From JAHJQT01 sp964494655 (lineage in GTDB: Bacteria > Patescibacteriota > Minisyncoccia > Portnoybacterales > UBA2143): a DNA stretch of 14,721 bases. The stretch is taken from NCBI GenBank assembly GCA_964494655.1, contig CAZBRM010000011.1:1-14721 (forward strand), written 5' to 3'. Below the pieces are notes generated by a model. The model was given only the letters and a program-made list of their open reading frames with translations, had not been told where the DNA came from and did no database searches. This document shows positions 11,726 to 14,721 of the stretch, one piece after another. The translations under genes were made by a program, and so were the position numbers. Numbering within the stretch: the stretch's first letter is position 1; every line of letters begins with the position of its first letter.

Positions 11726-13834
11726 TTATTTATTATTTTTCAATGTTAAGCTAATTCGCCCATTACTAGCATCTTTAACTTTAACAGTTATGACTTGATC
11801 AAGTTTAAGTATATCTTCTACACGATTAACTCTTTGTTCAGATAATTCAGAAATATGTAATAATCCATCTTGTCCTGGAAGAATTTCAACAAAGGCTCCA
11901 AAATCAGTAATTTTAACAACTTTACCTTGAAAAGTTTCACCTGCTTTTACTTCGTGTGTAAGATTTTCAATCATTTCAAGCGCTTTCTGCGCCTTTTTAA
12001 TATCATCTGCAATAATGTTTACGGAACCATCATCTTCAACATCAATATTAGCTCCAGTTTGATCAATAATCCCATTTATAACCTTACCTCCAGCTCCAAT
12101 AACATTTCTTATTTTATCAGGATTAATTTTAATCGTCAAAACGGAAGGAGCAAAAGGAGAAAGCTCAGGACGTGGAGCCTTAATTGCTTTATTCATTTCT
12201 TCAAGAATAAATAAACGTCCTTGTCTCGCTTGCTTAAAGACCTCTTTAAGAACATTCAGAGGAATTCCTTCTATTTTAACATCCATTTGACATGCTGTCA
12301 CTCCTTTTTCGGTGCCTGCTATTTTACAATCCATATCTCCATAATGATCTTCAGGTCCTTGAATATCAGTCAGAATTTTGTAATTATCCTCTGACTCAAG
12401 CATAAGTCCCATTGCAACTCCCGTCACATGTCTTTTTATAGGCACGCCAGCATCCATTAATGACAAGCTAGAACCACTTACAGAAGCCATTGAAGAAGAA
12501 CCATTAGAAGAAAGAATCTCGGAAACAAGACGAATAGTATAAGGAAAATCTTCTTTGTTTGGAATTAAGGGTAAGAGAGCTTTTTCAGCCAAAGCGCCGT
12601 GCCCTATTTCTCTTCTACCGGGGCCTCCAAATCTTCCTGTTTCACCTGTACAAAAAGGAGGAAAATTATAATGATGCATAAAGTTCTTTGTCATTTCAGT
12701 TTCCATATCATCAATCATCTGACCTTCTCTGACAGATCCTAATGTAATCACAGAAAGAGCTTGAGTCCACCCTCTTTGAAATAGACCGGACCCATGAACA
12801 CGAGACAGGGAACCAACATTACATTTAATAGCTCTAACTTGATCTAACTTTCTGTTGTCAGGCCTTTTTTCTTTACCCTTAGCTGTTTTTAAAATATTTT
12901 TATGAACAAGCTTATCAATTTCATCTTCAAAAATATCTCTTAACTGATTTTCTTTCTTTTCCAAATCTTCAGATAAATGAGTTATTAATTCTTTTTCTAA
13001 AAGAAAAAGATTTTTTGAATATTCAGCTTTTTCAGGTTGATAAACAGCTTCTTCTAATTTATCTTTTAAAAATTCTTTTGCTTTTTTAATTAATTCAGGA
13101 TCTATTTCTTCAATTTCTAAAGTCAATTCATCAGGATTAATTTCTTTTATTATTTCTTTTTGAAAATCAACTATTTTTTTAATTTGAGGCTGAGAAAATT
13201 CCATAGCAGATAATAATATATCTTCTGGTACTTCTTTAGCGCCTCCTTCTAGCATATTAATCCTATTATCTTTACCAGCAACAATTAAATCAAAATCACT
13301 TTCTTCTCTTGCCTGATAAGTAGGATTCAAAACCCATTTCTGATTAGTTCCATCTTCTCCTATAAGGGAACGGCCTATTCGCATTGCACCTACAGGCCCA
13401 TTCCAGGAAATTCCAGAAAGTCCTATAGATAAAGAAGCTCCTATTAAAGCCGGTATATCAGGATCATTCTCTTTGTCAAAAGAAAGAACAGTTAAAACAA
13501 TCTGAATATCATTTCTGATTCTTTGATTAAAACAAGGACGAATAGTTCTATCAATCATCCTTCCGGTTAAAGTAGCTTCATCTGTCGTACGTCCCTCTCT
13601 TTTCATAAAACGTCCGCTTTTAATCTTGCCTGCGGCATAAAGTTTCTCTTCGTATTCAACAGATAAAGGCAAGTAATCAACTTCCCTAATATCCTTGTCA
13701 ATTACGCAGGTAGCTAAAATGCTTGTTTCGCCGTAAGTGATAAAAACAGAACCATTGGCTTGTTGAGCAAACCTTCCAACTTCAACTTTTAACTCGCGTC
13801 CGGCAAAATCTGTCTTAAATTGTTTATAATTCAT
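11726..13834 (-). CDS. pnp: Polyribonucleotide nucleotidyltransferase (PNPase)
   Basis: This 702-residue protein has the full PNPase layout. The first RNase PH domain (about 1-215) has VDYLPLSVEYEEKLYAAGKI (52-71) and REGRTTDEATLTGRMIDR (79-96). An all-helical linker (about 235-320) is followed by the second RNase PH domain (about 325-555). This has LFQRGWTQAL (351-360), the phosphate-site SSNGSSSMASVSGSS (442-456) and DHYGDMDCKIAGT (497-508). KH (564-630, with the loop VIGAGGK) and S1 (631-702, with GAFVEILPGQDGLLHISEL) follow. The enzyme degrades RNA 3' to 5' with phosphate in a trimeric ring. It lies behind rpsO and the NYN gene, a near-classic rpsO-pnp arrangement. A long hairpin in its 126-nt leader may mediate processing or self-control. 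Confidence 0.97.
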   Translation of the reverse strand: MNYKQFKTDFAGRELKVEVGRFAQQANGSVFITYGETSILATCVIDKDIREVDYLPLSVEYEEKLYAAGKIKSGRFMKREGRTTDEATLTGRMIDRTIRPCFNQRIRNDIQIVLTVLSFDKENDPDIPALIGASLSIGLSGISWNGPVGAMRIGRSLIGEDGTNQKWVLNPTYQAREESDFDLIVAGKDNRINMLEGGAKEVPEDILLSAMEFSQPQIKKIVDFQKEIIKEINPDELTLEIEEIDPELIKKAKEFLKDKLEEAVYQPEKAEYSKNLFLLEKELITHLSEDLEKKENQLRDIFEDEIDKLVHKNILKTAKGKEKRPDNRKLDQVRAIKCNVGSLSRVHGSGLFQRGWTQALSVITLGSVREGQMIDDMETEMTKNFMHHYNFPPFCTGETGRFGGPGRREIGHGALAEKALLPLIPNKEDFPYTIRLVSEILSSNGSSSMASVSGSSLSLMDAGVPIKRHVTGVAMGLMLESEDNYKILTDIQGPEDHYGDMDCKIAGTEKGVTACQMDVKIEGIPLNVLKEVFKQARQGRLFILEEMNKAIKAPRPELSPFAPSVLTIKINPDKIRNVIGAGGKVINGIIDQTGANIDVEDDGSVNIIADDIKKAQKALEMIENLTHEVKAGETFQGKVVKITDFGAFVEILPGQDGLLHISELSEQRVNRVEDILKLDQVITVKVKDASNGRISLTLKNNK

Positions 13835-13873
13835 AATCTAATCTCTAACATTCTTTTTGCCGCATTGCGCAGA

Positions 13874-13924
13874 TTTTCGTACAGGTTTTTACCCAGATAA
13901 TTTGAACAAAAACCTAAACGAAAA
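13874..13924 (-). promoter_or_regulatory. Long hairpin in the pnp leader
   Basis: On the minus strand TTTTCGT plus AGGTTTTT (13924-13908) pairs with AAAAACCT plus ACGAAAA (13890-13874). There is a 2x2 internal site, of which one position can be T-G, and a 17-nt loop. No T-tract follows, so it is not a terminator. In E. coli a pnp leader stem is cut by RNase III for PNPase self-control. A similar use here is inference by position. Confidence 0.5.
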
Positions 13925-13960
13925 ACTTTTTTTCAATACTGATAAAAGAATGCAGATTTA

Positions 13961-14470
13961 TTATTTTTTAATTAAATATTTATTTTTTTCTTTTTCTAAA
14001 TCAATAAAATCATCAGCTATTTCCTCTAATTTAGCTGAAGCGCTTTGTTTAAAAGCTATTACTTCTATTTGAATACCCCTATTAAGCTTAAGATATTCAA
14101 CTAATGGTATAAAATCGCCGTCGCCTGTGATCAGAACAATTGCGTCAACTAAACTGGAAAATTTAATCGCATCTACAGCCATCCCAACATCCCAATCGCC
14201 TTTTTTCATACCGCCTGGAAAAATTTGCAAATCCTTCATCTTAACTTCAAACCCTGATTTAGATAAAGCGTCAAAAAATGATTTTTCTTCAGGAGTTTCA
14301 GTATGAATAACATAAGCAACTGCCCTAATGAGCTTTCTCGGGCCAACAGCTGTTTTTAGAACTTCTTTAAAATTCACTCTTGCTCCAAAAATATTCTTAG
14401 CTGAATGATACATATTCTGAACATCAACTAAGACGGCAACTCTTTGATCTTTATGTTTTATAATTGACAT
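13961..14470 (-). CDS. NYN (LabA/PIN-like) domain ribonuclease
   Basis: This 169-residue protein is essentially a single NYN domain of the PIN-like nuclease superfamily. Acidic residues expected to hold metal are visible: VAVLVDVQN (11-19, Asp16 and Asn19), GDWDVGMAVDAI (91-102, Asp94 and Asp100) and LITGDGDFIPLVEYL (113-127, Asp117 and Asp119). The C-terminus is a charged helix and there is no signal peptide. LabA-like proteins are predicted endoribonucleases; the specific target is unknown. Its ATG overlaps the rpsO stop by one base (TAATG), implying translational coupling. pnp follows after 126 nt. The context suggests a role in RNA turnover beside PNPase, such as an initial endonucleolytic cut, but that is inference. 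Confidence 0.87.
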   Translation of the reverse strand: MSIIKHKDQRVAVLVDVQNMYHSAKNIFGARVNFKEVLKTAVGPRKLIRAVAYVIHTETPEEKSFFDALSKSGFEVKMKDLQIFPGGMKKGDWDVGMAVDAIKFSSLVDAIVLITGDGDFIPLVEYLKLNRGIQIEVIAFKQSASAKLEEIADDFIDLEKEKNKYLIKK

Positions 14471-14721
14471 TACTTTTTAAGCCCTAATTTCTTAATGACT
14501 TTTTTATAGCGCTTTTCATCGTTATTTACTAAATAATCCAAAAGCTTTCTTCTTTTAGCAATCATCTTTAAAAGCCCTAAACGGGAATGATTATCTTTAG
14601 GGTGCTTTTTAAGATGCTTGGTTAATTCTTCAACTTGTTTAGTTAAAATAGCTACTTGAACATCTGAAGAACCAGTGTCTTTTTCATGCACTTTATATTC
14701 TTTAATTATCTTTGATTTTTT
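14470..14721 (-). CDS. rpsO: 30S ribosomal protein S15, 5' end outside the window
   Basis: Eighty-three residues are visible before the stop, and the frame stays open to the window edge. It reads KKSKIIKEYKVHEKDTGSSD and then the S15 core VQVAILTKQVEELTKHLKKH, KDNHSRLGLLKMIAKRRKLL and the terminal VIKKLGLKK. S15 is usually 88-89 residues, so only about five or six residues are missing. A GTG at 14691 is an internal Val codon (in KVHEKDTG) and should not be taken as the start. S15 binds 16S rRNA and nucleates the 30S platform. In many bacteria rpsO directly precedes pnp; here the NYN gene intervenes. Confidence 0.95.
   Translation of the reverse strand, partial: KKSKIIKEYKVHEKDTGSSDVQVAILTKQVEELTKHLKKHPKDNHSRLGLLKMIAKRRKLLDYLVNNDEKRYKKVIKKLGLKK

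Noticed and set aside
11870..12214. 114-residue plus-strand open frame within pnp
   Set aside because: Antisense to the strongly conserved KH/S1 part of PNPase; Asn/Ser/Phe-rich low-complexity product with no family features.
13857..14072. 71-residue plus-strand open frame over the pnp leader and NYN gene
   Set aside because: Overlaps the NYN coding sequence and the leader hairpin; no motif and no promoter.

Overview
The window looks like a piece of an AT-rich, streamlined bacterial genome, most likely a member of the Patescibacteria/CPR group (Parcubacteria-like). This is inference, from small tightly packed genes with 1-4 nt overlaps, a half-length MFS protein, a Mur ligase without its first domain, near absence of Shine-Dalgarno sites, and several orphan membrane proteins. 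There are no tRNA, rRNA or CRISPR features, and no recognisable insertion sequence.

Left part (1-6865, minus strand). One long co-directional cluster reads, in transcription order: ruvA, a FemAB-type aminoacyltransferase, a MurE-like ligase, an O-antigen-ligase-like polytopic protein, a membrane-anchored Memo-AMMECR1 fusion, yidD, a half-MFS protein, and the start of a family X DNA polymerase. The theme is cell envelope (peptidoglycan stem and bridge, surface polymer, membrane protein insertion) flanked by DNA repair genes.

Middle (6866-8697). The ruvA cluster and rpsT are divergent, and their promoters appear to share one -35 box. rpsT (S20) is followed on the plus strand by a secreted or anchored LysM-LysM-CHAP hydrolase and a 68-residue orphan. 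These converge on a DksA/TraR-type zinc-finger gene whose terminator hairpin overlaps the orphan's 3' end.

9070-9747 holds no convincing gene but is rich in structure. It contains a strong minus-strand promoter for dksA and a 204-bp inverted pair of homologous hairpins (REPIN-like). A second near-consensus minus-strand promoter lies at 9690-9719. The series of stems downstream of it keeps pairing through G-U only on the minus strand, which makes a candidate structured RNA of roughly 340 nt. A perfect DnaA-box sequence lies next to that promoter.

Right part (9748-14721, minus strand). In transcription order: rpsO (5' end outside the window), a NYN-domain nuclease, pnp (PNPase), then two single-pass membrane proteins with similar C-terminal extracytoplasmic ends. 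The first of these carries a repetitive charged coiled coil interrupted by a 100-N assembly gap flanked by identical 31-bp repeats. A long hairpin lies in the leader just upstream of pnp. This half joins translation and RNA turnover (S15, NYN, PNPase) to envelope proteins of unknown role.
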